64,000 bases of DNA from Scolanthus callimorphus (GCA_033964015.1 JAWWUD010000062.1:186001-250000); one strand, 5' to 3'. Shown: positions 36,391-49,400, numbered from the stretch's first letter. Notes: generated from the sequence alone by a model not told the origin. A program made the numbers and translations.

Positions 36391-37783
36391 GTCTTTCAGC
36401 CGCCGAGATATATCCGTTCTATTGAAATTTGCGGCCAGTTACAGATCGGCATAATTTGCGGCAATGCGCTCGTTTCCGTTTCACAGCACGATTGTTGATT
36501 ACGTACGAGCACCCCGGTTTCCACATAACATCCACGAGCAGTCTTTTTTATTTTAGTATTACCGGTGGGGCAATAAAGTAACGGAGGGTTTTCCTTGAAA
36601 ACGCTTCGCGAAGGACTCGGGTCGCTAAGCTCGGTCCCCACTAGCGTCATAAGGATAAGAGTCATAAGCATAAGGCGTTATGTTTCGTATGACTTAGTGA
36701 GGACGCTTCATCATACCGCACTTTGTACCCAGATGTGAGAATTTAATGCTGAAGGATCTTTGATTTTGCTGACGTTTCGGGCCCGTTTCTGAGCTCCTTG
36801 TACAACTCTTACTTTTTGTGTTACGAATCTCTTACTTTTTTCCCTTTCGTGAGGCGGATACAACAATTTTTTTTGGGCAAAAAAGTTTGTGTAGGCAAAT
36901 GCCTTTTTGCCTAGAGGTAGCTACGCCATTGATAAGAGCGCTCAAGATTACGGCGATCTTAGGACATGAAGTAGGCCTTATATATTGTATACATAACATT
37001 AATTTCTTTACTAGAAGTAAACATAAGCCAGAATACGAAGTTTTGAAAATTCATATCTCGGCCAGTATTCAAGCAATCTAAGACCAAACTTTGCAATTTA
37101 GTAATACGAATGTGCAGAATTGAAAACTGGATTTCATTTTCTGATTCATTAATGAACATTGCGTGATAACGGCCTATACCACATTATGCACGGGGGACGT
37201 TAATAAACCACTGAGGACGTAATAAACCCTCTGGTTGCTTGGCTGCTAGCGGCGCCGTTGGGACCCAGCGCAATTCTGCTTACGAGCTGCAAGTCTGAGG
37301 AGTCGGGTACAAACATTTATTTATTTACGTAGCTTTTTTACTAGAACACTTATTTAACATTTTCTTGAACCTTTAACACGCTTGCAAGAATTTTAATACA
37401 GGCTCAAAGGATGACTAAATGATGAAAGGATGACTAAATTCAAATCTGTTCAATTCAAAATAATTTTGAAAGCGGTCTCCAAAAACCGTATCCTATCCAC
37501 AACCGCACCCTATACGTTATAGGTGCGGTTTTCGAGCTTCCAAGGACTGAGATTGAATATTGTTTCGTGTAACTTATTATGTGATGTTCACTGTTATTTT
37601 GTTTCTTTCTTTTAATATGCATATCGCTTCAACTCGCTCGGCTTACGGAGACGGAGGCACCTTGCATACATTTTTCAAGGTAATGCATTTGAGTTACTGT
37701 AACCGTAAAATAACTCGTCACTTTTGGACAATAAGAAATGGAGAGACAGACGTTAAATATACTCAGAGGATAATGGTAACGAT
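36391..37783. other. No gene seen
   Basis: A fragment GCTGACGTTTCGGGCCCG at about 36768 recalls a motif found in the Penelope-like element at 53302, perhaps a relic. Frames up to 116 codons (37560-37910) lie partly in the foldback repeat and are not persuasive. Confidence 0.35.
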
Positions 37784-38049
37784 GTATATACCGTTTCCGG
37801 GAAACGTTGTCACCCAAAAAGCCTATAAGCTTGAAGCGCAAAGGATGATGGGGGCATTTAAACTGCTACAGTTTGATCTGATTTCAGACAGTTATCGCAA
37901 ACACAGGTGAAATCATTAAATTTCAAGACATTTCCACACATGTTTGTTTCTAATATTTTGCAGAATTTAAATAAATCTTTACCCATACTCCCTAGCGCAC
38001 CAAGCTTATAGGCTTTTTGGGTGACAACGTATCCCGAAACGGTATATAC
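37784..38049. repeat. Foldback repeat just downstream of the recombinase gene
   Basis: Arms of about 49 bp (ending AAAAAGCCTATAAGCTTG on the left, starting CAAGCTTATAGGCTTTTT on the right) face each other across about 167 bp with few mismatches. Confidence 0.7.
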
Positions 38050-38097
38050 TTTTCCGACGTTGGTACCCGTCTCTGTAAGTAAGCGTGTCGAAGACTT

Positions 38098-41000
38098 TCA
38101 GCGCAATGGCTTAAACATCCATATTAAATGGTCATTGATAACTGATCCATCATGGTGCTCTTTAATCATATCTGCACGAGCGCTTTGAGTGTATAATTCA
38201 AAGCTGTTGGATTTCCTGTAGAAATACAAGAAGAGAATGGTTGTTTAAGAGAAGCGCGCACGCGAAAATGAACATATCTCTAAAAATGCCATTTATGTCA
38301 AATCACAATCAATGGGCTAGGAATAATTGTCATATCACACTGGTAGGCAAAATTGTATAGCCAAAAACGTCTTTTGGTCTGGTCATTTGGCATTTTCTGG
38401 CTTTCAAAGCCGACACTCGTACTACTAGTATATAACGTATATCCAGAAACAAATAACTTAGTTATATTATGAGAGTTATATTATTATTGATTGAAAGGCC
38501 ACGCCCGGCTTAGCCTACGAAAAATCAATCCAATTTGCAATTTCTGGCGAAATCTGTGGCTCATCTCCAGTGTAAGAACTCACCAGCTGCGTCACAAAGC
38601 TTTCTTTGTTTGGTAGAACGAAGGTTGAACCAATCATGATTAAATAGTTACTAAACACAAAGGTGTCCTCAGGGAATGGTTCTTACACTGGAGATGACCC
38701 AAATCTGTTCTGTACTGAGCCTCTTCTTACACCATTCCGAAATAACAACAATGTGGCGTAGAGTAGGATCCGAAGCTAAACTCTTATAATCTTTTTGGTT
38801 ACAATTAATCCCACCCTCCAGGAATTTCGGATTTCTTCTGTGGTGGGGGTATGGGTACTTTCTGTAACTACACATTATAAACTTATTCACAAATAAGAAG
38901 TCACGTACCATCGTCCTGCTCGTTTGATAGTGCTGTCATCCGCACCACAGCGTGCAGCCCATCGTGCAGCAGATCGCCTGATACTATGAGTAGTATAGCC
39001 TTTGTTGAAGAGCTCTTCAGTCATCTTTGAAAAGAGAAAAAAATACATGATTTTCTGATGTGCCGAGGCATTTTATGCTATCTTTTGAAACCAAATGGAA
39101 ACTGCATATTTTTGGAAGAAGGAAATGCAGGGCAAATATGTTCAATTGAAATACCGTAGCAAAAGCTTTCCTATATGATGAAACTCCACGGCGGCTTGCA
39201 AGACAACTATGATTGTTCGCGGCAACTCTTGGAAATAGATAACCAGAACGTATTCCTGCGAACAAAAAGTCAAGAAAAGGCACTATAAATAGATAATGTT
39301 TTCTGTTATGATAGAACCCACAAAATTTCGTACCCTGATTTTGACAAAGGCCACGAAATAGAAAATGAACACTATTGCCGTGACATTAACTTGAGAAATT
39401 GGAATGGAGATTTCGAAAGACCACAGACCTGCAAAAATTGGACCAAAGTTTTCGCTGTCTCAGGTTCTCAGTGTCCATCTTGTTGTTAAAAATGAAAAGT
39501 GGTCTAAAGATATCTGACACAAGCTCCTTATTTACACTCCTCTGTTTGCTATCACAAATAAAAACAGCTCCCTTACATTAAACAACTACAGCACTTGAAT
39601 GACTGGCACAATGTGTCTGCCATGGGAACAACAAATACTTATTAAAATGGAGGGAATAATGACACTAAAGTTAAGTTGACCTGAAGAAAGCAACCACACA
39701 AATTGGGCAATTCCAGAAAATAAAGGTACCCTCCCCACGGGCGGCACTAGTTTTTGACCCCCCATGCATCCAGAATTTCCAAAATGGTTCCCCCCCATGC
39801 ATATAGAATTCCGGGCATCGGAATTTCCAAATGCCGCCCGTAGGGGGGTACCTTTATTTTCTGGAATTGCCCATTAGATTAAATGTAGTCGTTACCTGAA
39901 GAAAGCAACCACACAAAAAGAGCTGTTACAGGACAAAGTTTTGGGTCAAGTGGGTTAGCCCAGAGGGTCAATATTGCACCTTAAAAGAGATAGTAAAACA
40001 ATTTTGAGAGAAGTCTTGATTGATCACATGATTTTTGTTGTTGCTTGAAGAAAGAAACAAAAAATAAAATACCTTTTGCATGGCGGTCAGCTTTAGACCA
40101 AGGGATCTTAATATCAATTCTGCTAGGAATTTTTCCACAGTTGGCTAAACAAAGAAATGAAAATTGTGATTGTGACATAATAACAAACAAGTAAAATAGC
40201 TATCCTAATAAATTCAAATGCTATGCCATAGACTGAGTTGACTCAATAATATGGTACACTAGGCATGAATATATATGTCCATGACCATGAGGCCATATAC
40301 TAGTTATACAATGGTTTCAAGAATATCCAATGTGCCACTTGTATTTTCTGGTATACACACGAGCCTTCAGGCCTTCAAGTGACAAGTGGAATATTCTGCG
40401 GTACACCACAAAAATTTATTGCATAACTATTTTACACCACACTACAGAAAATGTAAGGCAACGCTTTATGTAAATGCAGTGCATGATGGGAAGGTTGAGT
40501 GGAATACAACCAAATATACAACACCATTCCGGCATTCTGATTGGCTGTATGTTCTGTGGCGTGGTATAAAGCTCAATATATGGAGTAGGCCACAGACTGA
40601 GTTGACTCAATATATGGCACACAAGGCATGTATGTACCTATGTCCATGACCATGAGGCCATATACTGAGTTAACTCAATATGTGGAGTAAGTTCAAATGC
40701 CACAGACTGAGTTGACTCAATATATGGCACACAAGGCATGTACCTATGTCCATGACCATGAGGCCATATACTGAGTTAACTCAATATGTGGAGTAAGATC
40801 AAAGGCCACAGACTGAGTTGACTCAATATATGGCACACTAGGCATGTACCTATGTCCATGACCATGAGGCCATATACTGAGTTAACTCAATATGTGGAGT
40901 AAGATCAAATGCCACAGACTGAGTTGACTCAATATATGGCACACAAGGCATGTACCTATGTCCATGACCATGAGGCCATATACTGAGTTAACTCAATATG

Positions 41001-44000
41001 TGGAGTAAGATAAAAGGCCACAGACTGAGTTGACTCAATATATGGCACACTAGGCATGTACCTATGTCCATGACCATGAGGCCATATACTGAGTTAACTC
41101 AATATGTGGAGTAAGATCAAAGGCCACAGACTGAGTTGACTCAATATATGGCACACTAGGCATGTACCTATGTCCATGACCATGAGGCCATATACTGAGT
41201 TAACTCAATATGTGGAGTAAGATCAAAGGCCACACACTGAGTTGACTCAATATATGGCACACTAGGCATGTACCTATGTCCATGACCATGAGGCCATATA
41301 CTGAGTTAACTCAATATGTGGAGTAAGATCAAAGGCCACACACTGAGTTGACTCAATATATGGCACACAAGGCATGTACCTATGTCCATGACCATGAGGC
41401 CATATACTGAGTTAACTCAATATGTGGAGTAAGATCAAAGGCCACAGACTGAGTTGACTCAATATATGGCACACTAGGCATGTACCTATGTCCATGACCA
41501 TGAGGCCATATACTGAGTTAACTCAATATGTGGAGTAAGTTCAAATGCCACAGACTGAGTTGACTCAATATATGGCACACTAGGCATGTACCTATGTCCA
41601 TGACCATGAGGCCATATACTGAGTTAACGCAATATGTGGAGTAAGATCGAAGGCCACAGACTGATATAAATTATGATTATAAATTATTATGTCCCTCATT
41701 CTACTCAAAATAATTAGACCAAATTGATGATTCCTTTGGGTGGTTATAATTGTCACATTTTTCTCACTGGACTGAATTAGGTAGCAACAAGATGTAAACA
41801 CTTAGCTGATTTGGTCTTTTGATCAAGCTTGAGTTCAAGGAAAAACTTGACAAGCTCAAGGAAAAGATTTGTTAATACTTAGGAAAATCAAATGTAATCC
41901 ATACCATACAGGATGGTGGCAATTCCAGAGGTGAGAGGGATCAAGTTACCCAGAGTGTTAAAATGGTATTTTCCATACAAATACTGTATTTTTCCTCCTG
42001 AAATTCCGGTGGTGGTGGAGGGGGGTCTTTTACTGTGCGACTACGTCAACCGGGCCATTTTGTAAGAAGTTAGCCAATCAGCAAGCGAGTACAGAACAAA
42101 AGATATAGACTTTCTTGAGATTTCAGACATTGAAATATGCGCTTTTCTCTGGTATTTGTGAAAATTATAAGCAGAAATAACTTCAAAACACTTAATTACA
42201 CATCGCCAAACGTATTGCAGGTATTAAATTTCCTTAAAATGGTTTCAATCTCTGAATGACAAACATTTTACGGGATGGCCCGGTTGACGTAGTCGCACAG
42301 TAAGTGCATATCACCCCTGAAAAGAGCGAAATGGGACGAATTCTACGCGTTTCAAGCTCTAAATTGCTGTATGATATACTTGCGATTTGGATAAAACCTC
42401 AGCTCAGTACGTGCAGCCAAAAGTAGCTGATTTTGCTCTTTCGGTCACCCTGTGGCTAACAGGCCAATAATGGGATTACCGGTCGAGCTTTCTGGTGACG
42501 TGTACGGAGGTATTGTTTTCAGCTGCCACTCAAATATAGATTCAAGAGAAGTGCACTACCACGAATGCATAAGAGAAACTAATTTTGATACGATTGTCAA
42601 CATCCATAGATGTAAATTATTTCGTATTTTAAATGTTTGCAATGTTTTTTCGACAATATAAGAGAACAATACCTCTCGCCACGTCATTCGACCCAGGCCC
42701 TTTTCAGCGCGGCCATCGTCATCGAAGGAAATAATTTTAAAATCTGTAAAACATTCGTGTTTTAATGAAATCGAAAACAGTTTTTGGTAAGTTACTTCTA
42801 ATGTCTTATACTTTTTGTCCCATTTCGCTCTTTTCAGGGGTGATATGTGCACTTTAAGTACATTCCCTCTTTGATAAGGAAAAGGTTTTTTTTTGGAATT
42901 TCACAATCACAGAAAAAATGAGACCATTTAAAATCAATATTTTAAAAGTGCATGGATGCATTTTTTTTTTCTCAATTACAGAGTTCCACAGAGTTCTTGA
43001 AAACAATCTATTATACTCACGGTCAAAATGAGGAGGCAGTTTCACATGCTTGACTTTGAGGCGCAAAGGCTCCTCACCTCGTAGAAATAGCCCAAAAGAA
43101 AAGATTGACACTGTCCAAAGCCACAATCCACGAAGGCCCTGTGAACGAATTATCCGTTAGAGACTCTCCAGTCTATCAATCAAAAACAGACTCTAGCAAA
43201 TTGATTATAAAATTCAAATCATGTACAAAATGGGACAGTCTATTGTGAGATTACAAAAAATCCATACCTCCCACATGGAAGTGACTTGGAAATTTAAAAG
43301 TGGAGGTGCCTTTTATTTAGACAATTACTGTAGTTTTCAATGGTAATTCCATTGTCATTGTCATCTACAGACATTTTGATTCTGAACAAAGAGTGGCATA
43401 GCTGTCAACCCTCAAAGCTTAGAAATCTGGACTTTTTGTCAGAAATGAAACAAATTTATGAGAAACATCCGATAAAGTTGTGCTAGAGAAACAATAAATG
43501 TATGAGAATGTAGCAAAATTTTAACCTTGAGACAAGGTCTAATGCGGGGGCATATTATAGTCTATGCCATTAAGATGTACAAAACGTTTTAGCACACCTA
43601 CAATTTTGGATAAACTGTAAACTAAAGTCACCTCCACTGTGTTTAAGCAGTAGCTCCTCATTCTTTTCAGGTCCTTGACTGCAAAGGGTGGAGCTTTTTT
43701 TGGTTCATAAGGCCTCATCCCATACGCAACATCTCTTTGAGTAGGGCGCTTTGCCCGTTTCACTAACTGTTTAATGGTTTGTTTTACACCTATAAAAAGA
43801 AAAAAATAATATTAGGATTATAATATTAATATTACTATTAGCTTGATTTTCAAGATGGAAATTTATAAGCTAAACAATTGACATTGGCTCTGTGTTGCAC
43901 TGTACTCTTTGATAAAGTTTCCTATTAGGACAGAATAGCATTAAGACAGTGGCTTGAAAGGGGATCAAAGCTAACACAGGGTACACTATGTAACTACCGG

Positions 44001-45217
44001 TAATGGATTTGTTCAGACTTACAAGAAACCTCCTATTGTTTAATTCAGAGTGATATAATGAAAAATAAGAAATTCCCACAATGAATAAATACATACCTGG
44101 GTCATCCATAGGGTTACCTTCTGGAATCACCTCAGTGATTGCCCCAGAAGGATCTCGCACAACCTTCTCCCTGTATGTACCAACATGGCCAAATTTCTGG
44201 AACCAGAACCTTGATAAAAATACAACCAAACTGCAAATTTTTCATTGAAATATATAAAATGAAATGGAAATGTTTGTCTGACAACATCCATAAGCCACCC
44301 TCGACCTACCTAAACGCTGCCTCATGCCCCTTTAACGATGGTACCTTTAGACCCTGGCCTTTTAAGGAGCCAATCCGTTTCCGCTTCGGTTCCATCAGAA
44401 ACTCTATAAAACAATCCAAAGTAATGAGAACATTACCAGAGGCAAATGAAAATAAGTACATAAAGAACACGTGTGCTTCGAACGACCAAAGGGCAACGAC
44501 GAAAGACAACGAAATTCTGGTAGTTTGGGAGAAGAATAAGCTTAAGTAAGTGTTATCAGATCCTTTATAGTTATACGTGTTTTGTATAGCAGCTTGTGGA
44601 TTTAATATCTGTCCGCTGAAGCGTGAGGCCAAGCCCAAAGCAATATTAATAGTAAGACCTAGTGTTCGCTGAAGTGTGAGGCCAAGCAATACAACAACGA
44701 CAACGGCAATCATCGGATAAGTTATGTTTTAGATAAAAAAATAAAGGATTCTGCCCTGAACTTGCTTTTTTATTATAAAATACGACTAAAATATGCTCTA
44801 ATGAACAAAGAAGAAGGGCTCAAAGGAAGCTTAATAAGTTATAAGCGCGTCTTTACCGGTAGGACTTTCAAAGACAATTGTCGAATTAACCTTGAATTAA
44901 CCTCTAAACATAAACAATTAAAACAATATTGTCAACTTACGCATGAACGTCTTTATGGTTGCAGCATAGAATGGTCTCTTGTTAGGGCCGAACAGTGTGG
45001 CATCGTCACCCTCTTTTCTTGCAAACTCTTCGAGCTTTATAAGACGAAGCTCATAGCTTCGGGCAGTTGTTACAACGTGGACTGCCCCCTCGTTTTCTGC
45101 TGCAAGGCGAGCTCCTGCAACCACGTTCGGGCTTAAAAACGAGGAAAGATCCTCTGCGCTGCCAGATGAAGCGATGTATCTTTCAATATTTTCAGATTTC
45201 TTCTTTTTTCGAGACAT
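38098..45217 (-). CDS. Nine-exon tyrosine recombinase-like protein
   Basis: The exons, in order, are 45217-44941, 44403-44310, 44209-44097, 43789-43632, 43138-43021, 40144-40073, 39255-39155, 39024-38909 and 38215-38098. Every junction is GT-AG and keeps phase, giving 388 residues from MSRKKKKSEN to the TGA. The C-terminal half has the tyrosine recombinase signature: box I arginine in GLFLRGEEPLRL (R234), H-x-x-R in HSIRRSAARW (H324, R327), the Trp in GRWKSNSF (W350) and the nucleophile in FELYTQSA (Y358). Residues 75-200 would be the core-binding domain. Such enzymes cut and rejoin DNA through a 3'-phosphotyrosine. The catalytic set looks complete, yet the gene is split by many introns, including one of 2.9 kb. 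That suggests either a domesticated Crypton-like recombinase or a single-copy cellular gene. No terminal repeats were found around it. Confidence 0.8.
38550..38706. repeat. Short inverted repeat in the last intron of the recombinase gene
   Basis: TCATCTCCAGTGTAAGAAC at about 38561 is inverted at about 38680-38698, with weak extension outward (CTGTGG/CCAAATC). Probably a small MITE. Confidence 0.55.
39705..39872. mobile_element. MITE with GGGCAATTCCAGAAAATAAA ends
   Basis: Nearly perfect inverted ends of about 27 bp, ATT on both flanks, and a G/C-rich palindromic core. A 23-bp direct repeat, CCTGAAGAAAGCAACCACAC plus AAA, lies on each side (about 39680 and 39895), meaning the surrounding intron sequence was also duplicated. 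Confidence 0.7.
40590..41660. repeat. 106-bp satellite, about ten copies, in an intron of the recombinase gene
   Basis: The unit period is 106 bp (for example GTTGACTCAA at 40711, 40817 and 40923). Each unit contains two half-sites, ACTGAGTTGACTCAATATA and ACTGAGTTAACTCAATATG, around palindromic GAGTTAACTC. The copies are very similar, so the expansion is recent. The core also occurs in the 30.6-33-kb satellites. Confidence 0.9.
42034..42300. mobile_element. Mariner-type MITE, TA flanks
   Basis: The ends CTGTGCGACTACGTCAACCG and its inverse continue to GGGCCAT. TA lies at 42032-42033 and 42301-42302. Lies in the 2.9-kb intron of the recombinase gene. Confidence 0.75.
42303..42854. mobile_element. 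Second MITE directly abutting the first, TA flanks
   Basis: The ends AAGTGCATATCACCCCTGAA and inverse run about 35 bp. TA at 42301-42302 is shared with the neighbouring MITE and TA occurs again at 42855-42856. Hence one element inserted exactly at the border of the other. Confidence 0.7.
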
Positions 45218-45287
45218 AATTTGAACAGACTATAAGCTAAAAGTGCTACTACTCTCAAAGTCAAAGGAGAAGTGGGAGCTTTCAGTG

Positions 45288-45325
45288 TAGTGACGTCATT
45301 ATCTTGTCGCTTTCTTATTGGTTGC
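45288..45325 (-). promoter_or_regulatory. CRE and CCAAT box upstream of the recombinase gene
   Basis: TGACGTCA at about 45291-45298 is followed by ATTGG (CCAAT on the minus strand) at about 45317, some 75-100 bases upstream of the ATG at 45217. Spacing fits a proximal promoter; binding is not shown. Confidence 0.45.
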
Positions 45326-45548
45326 TGCTGGTAGTAAGTCTCGTACGAATCCTACGTTGCTACCACTGCAATAATCGTTCATTAGTGCTTCCTATCTTCA
45401 GGGATATCTTTAGAAACACATAATTTCGAAACCAAAAGAGCTAAATAGAGGAAAGGAAATGCCTTTTCAAAAGGAAATGCCTTTTCACGGACTTTATAGT
45501 TTGATTGTCCGAGACTAGCGAGAACATGTTCACAGCCCCCCGCCATTC

Positions 45549-45549
<1 letters not shown>

Positions 45550-45585
<36 letters not shown>
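45550..45585. repeat. 36-base C run
   Basis: The longest homopolymer in the window, between the divergent recombinase and WDR93-like genes. Its length should be treated as approximate because such tracts are error-prone. Confidence 0.85.
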
Positions 45586-45587
<2 letters not shown>

Positions 45588-46406
45588 TATTTTAATCTCT
45601 TGATCGCCGTGTTTATTTTTTCATTTAAAAAAATCGTACAGCTCAGCGTGAAAAACTACTTTTTCATTGCATTTCTTTAAAAAACAAGCATTTAATGCAT
45701 GAGATATTAGTAATTAAAATACGATCAGTAAGTTTCAACACGGAAACGTGAGGGGTTTCAACGCTTGCGACGTGTACAACTTCATATTGGCTGGCATTGC
45801 GTGAACAGTTCGCTCATTCCAAATGTGATATTTTGGTTTGTGATGCATTTTTACCTGCATAACTTGTCTCTACCGAGAGTCTGTTGGTTGTACTTTACAA
45901 CAGCTGCCGCGATATCCATGGTTGCACGCAGCTTTAAGAAGAAATTATAAAATTATCCCACGAGATGAAATAAGTATTACTTATCCTGACACGAAGCGTC
46001 TTCGATTGTGGACTTCGATCTTCTCTCGGGAGTCTGGGACTGCACCACAGGGAAACCAATAATGGGTAGCTAACAAAGTAATTTATCGAATATTGTTTTA
46101 TGACATACAAACTACATGTATTCGATGATTACATGTAAAATAAGTCTATTTTCAACCTTTATTTAGTCTCTTTTGCGCACAACTTTCACCTGGCTAGTAG
46201 ATCTGCAGATCTATAGTGTCGGGTTTCCTGTGGGATTATGATAGGTGAATAGACTGGTACCAAGATCGGTTGTCAAGCAAAGATGGCGGCAAAACAAACG
46301 TGCAAGAGTTGAAAAACTGGTCATTTTATCGTCGAATTGCGCCTTTTAAAACTAAACACCAAGCATTATGTAACTTCAAAACTGCTTGGAGCGGATTATA
46401 TTTAAA
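45586..46406. other. 5' intergenic region of the WDR93-like gene
   Basis: AT-rich, no repeat recognised. The promoter of the WDR93-like gene should lie in the last few hundred bases; an ATG near 46283 opens a short competing frame that does not continue into the protein. Confidence 0.4.
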
Positions 46407-49400
46407 ATGCCAGCGAAAAAACAGAGACGGCCGGCCACACCGCCGTCGGACACAAGTGACAACGAAAACGAAGGATTCGTTATCGATCCGGAGCAGATTT
46501 TCGATTTCTTGCCTCAACCTTTTAGACTTATCGACAAAACAATTAACTATATATTCGACAAGGCATGGGAAATCATAGAGGGAATCGAAGATGACAAAAA
46601 TCTCCGAAGATTTAAAGAAAACTTGCCAAATTTTGACTGTGGCAAACCCTTGTATGACTACCCAAACCCCACTTACATATGCACTGCTGATGGAGGGAAA
46701 TATCTGTTTGTAGCTCACAATGCTGGTTTAGCAGTGGTGGAGGCATTGATTGGGCAAACTGTAGCTACCTATGAAGAACCAAACAGTGTAAATATCATAC
46801 ATATGTCTGCAAGCGAGATGCAAGATGGTTGTATTCTTATTTCAACTTTAGACAATTTAGGAATAGCAAAGCTATTTTGCTTTGCAGCGGATCAGATTCA
46901 TCTAACAAGAGTTTTTAATGAAGAGGGAAATAAGAGTGCAATTGCGACTGTGTTAAAGCTGGCCCCAGATGCTAATTTTGTAGCTGTTGGTTGGGAAATC
47001 CCTCAGAAGGAAAGCTGGTTAGATGTCTACAAAATTCCCAAGGAAACTTGGGTAAAAGAGATTGAGACTGCCATTGCAGCTCCAAAATCAAGAAAGCCCA
47101 CCATGTCAGACTATCCAGAAGGGTCTACAAGTGAGGCTAATGTTGCTGGAGATCTCTTGAAGCCTGGAGAGGATGTTGACAATATCTCAGTGCATTCTGA
47201 AGGGGTAAGGATGAAAATAGAGATTTATTTTAGAGTGTATCCTCTCTAGTATTAAATACCCGTCTCCTCCTCCTGTCTAATAATTAATGTATTCTCCCCC
47301 AATGATACCAGAATGTACCATTGCCGGATTTCAAGCTGTGAGTGCCTGGTGCAAATCCTTTAATATATTGATTATCCGTTCAAGACCAACATGGGGAGAA
47401 AGGGCATGCTCAACTATACAAAATCCCAAAGTTTGGTATTAACCAGTCAAATAGTGATCGAGAAACAGCCAATCAAAAAGTCCAAAATTTTACAAGATTT
47501 GTGTGAAATCCGGACGGGGCATCCGGAAAACCATACAAAGCTTATAAAATTACGGCATCTTGGAATTGCTGTATCTCAATCTGAATTCACACAATCAATG
47601 CCAAACTTTAGGATTTTGTATAGTTTACTATGTTCTTCCTCTTTATGAGCAGCTCGTTTCGATAATGGCAATATTAAGGGATTTGCCCCAGGCACTCTCG
47701 GCTTGAAATCCGGCAATGACCGGGCTTGAAATTAAGAATTGATCATAGTCATTATTTTACACATTGTTCCAGTAAAATGTAGGCAGAAATGAACACTGCA
47801 AAAACTGGATAAACAGTCATTATTACATCATTATTTTACATGTGCAGTAAGTGAAGAAAATTTAATGCAAAATTTTGAGCCCTGCCATGAATTCAGATGT
47901 GCGACCCTCCATAGAAAAACATATAGCACATCTACATCTTAACTTTATTGACTGATAAAACTTTCACATCACATCAGTAGTTTCTGTCAAATAGTTTCTG
48001 TCAAATAGCCAAAATAAAAAAGCAAAGAACTGCTTCTCTGAACATACAGTAGAAGTTAAAATTTTCGGAACATGGCTTTTGCGAATGGTGTGATTGACTG
48101 TAAGAATTACTGGTTCCAGTGCTTTAAATGTAATACTGCTATGGATTGAAAAAAAAATTAAACTGCCAGGTTTCTTGTGCAAGACAAACAAAGACATTGA
48201 TGGTAGAGCTTCAACATTATTTTTCTATTTCCAGCTCCCAGATGATGGTCAAGGCTCAGGTGGTCAAACAGCACCAGCATCATCATTTACAAAGCCTTCG
48301 GCTGTCCTGCGTGCCAGACCACCTCCCCCTGTAGGACCTTGTACAGCTACAAATTATGTGGCAGCCCTCAAGGCTATAGATTCTGACAGCAGTGTTATAG
48401 GCAGTGGAAGTAATCACATATTGATGTCACAGTATTTCCAACATGCTGATATGATGTTCAAGAGTCTACATGAACAGCAGCTCCAGTATATGAAAGGTGA
48501 TATGGCCCCCCATACAAGGTATTGTTTTGCTAGTAAATAAAACTTTTATGTAACAGTTGACCAAGTTACAGTAATGCATGAATATGGCATTGTACCTGAC
48601 CTTCTCTGGGGGATTGTTGGAGGCTTTTGAAAGATTGTTGTTGTTTGTATATAGCACTGTAATAAGTCAGTGTCACTGTGGATTTAATTCAGGGACCATT
48701 AAATTATGTTACCTCCTATGCAACAGAGGCATGCTCCTCAACCACTGTTTTGATGTGCTGCCTGCATGCAGTAATCAACACAACAGCTGACTGTTTTACT
48801 TTATGCTTTTCCCTTCCAGCACACCATCTGTACATTTTTTGAAACCATCAAAACTTGTACCTTCTGGACTTGATACAACACCTAGTAAGTGTTTACATCT
48901 TCTGACATTAATAGCGGTATTCACACTAGAGATGGTAAACTCGTCTGAGACAAGTTTTTGTCTAGACGGAAAACTCGTCTTAAGTGTGAAACCAGGACGA
49001 GACAGATTTTTAATGGGGAATGTTAGTAAGTGTGAAACCGGGACGAGACAGATTTTTGACGGGAAATTGTCTGAATTCGTATCAGACGGAAAACTTGTCA
49101 CAGATGAAAAACCTGTCATGATGAGTTTGCCGTCATCTAGTGTGAATATGGCTAATGTTAAAGAGTATTAATTAAGTGTAAGCAACATTTTGTATTCCAT
49201 CAGATAAAGTCAATTCATTGGCTGTGTGGTGGTCAGGTGGAATGCATCTCTTTGTCTACTCTCTGGTTAAGGTTGGAAAAGGTAAGAAATACCCTTTTCT
49301 GAGATCCACACTTTGTCACTCAACTAACATCTTACAGTAGGGTATAAAGTTGGGAGGCTTAAAGTTTACAATACAGTAGACAGTGTACTACATCAACCAA

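Noticed and set aside
36768..36785. Second Penelope-type element near 36.8 kb
   Set aside because: Only GCTGACGTTTCG matches and no coding remnant is nearby, too little to call.
40590..41660. CRISPR-like array
   Set aside because: The repeats are head to tail with no unique spacers, in an intron of an animal gene; it is a satellite.
42556..42852. 98-codon minus-strand ORF in the recombinase intron
   Set aside because: It lies entirely within a TA-flanked MITE, including its terminal repeat.
44306..44713. 135-codon minus-strand ORF starting MIAVVVVV
   Set aside because: Only its last part (44403-44310) is coding, as exon 2 of the recombinase gene. The upstream part is intron.
38098..45217. 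DIRS-type retrotransposon origin for the recombinase gene
   Set aside because: No reverse transcriptase, RNase H or split direct/inverted repeats were found near it, and the gene is multiply spliced.
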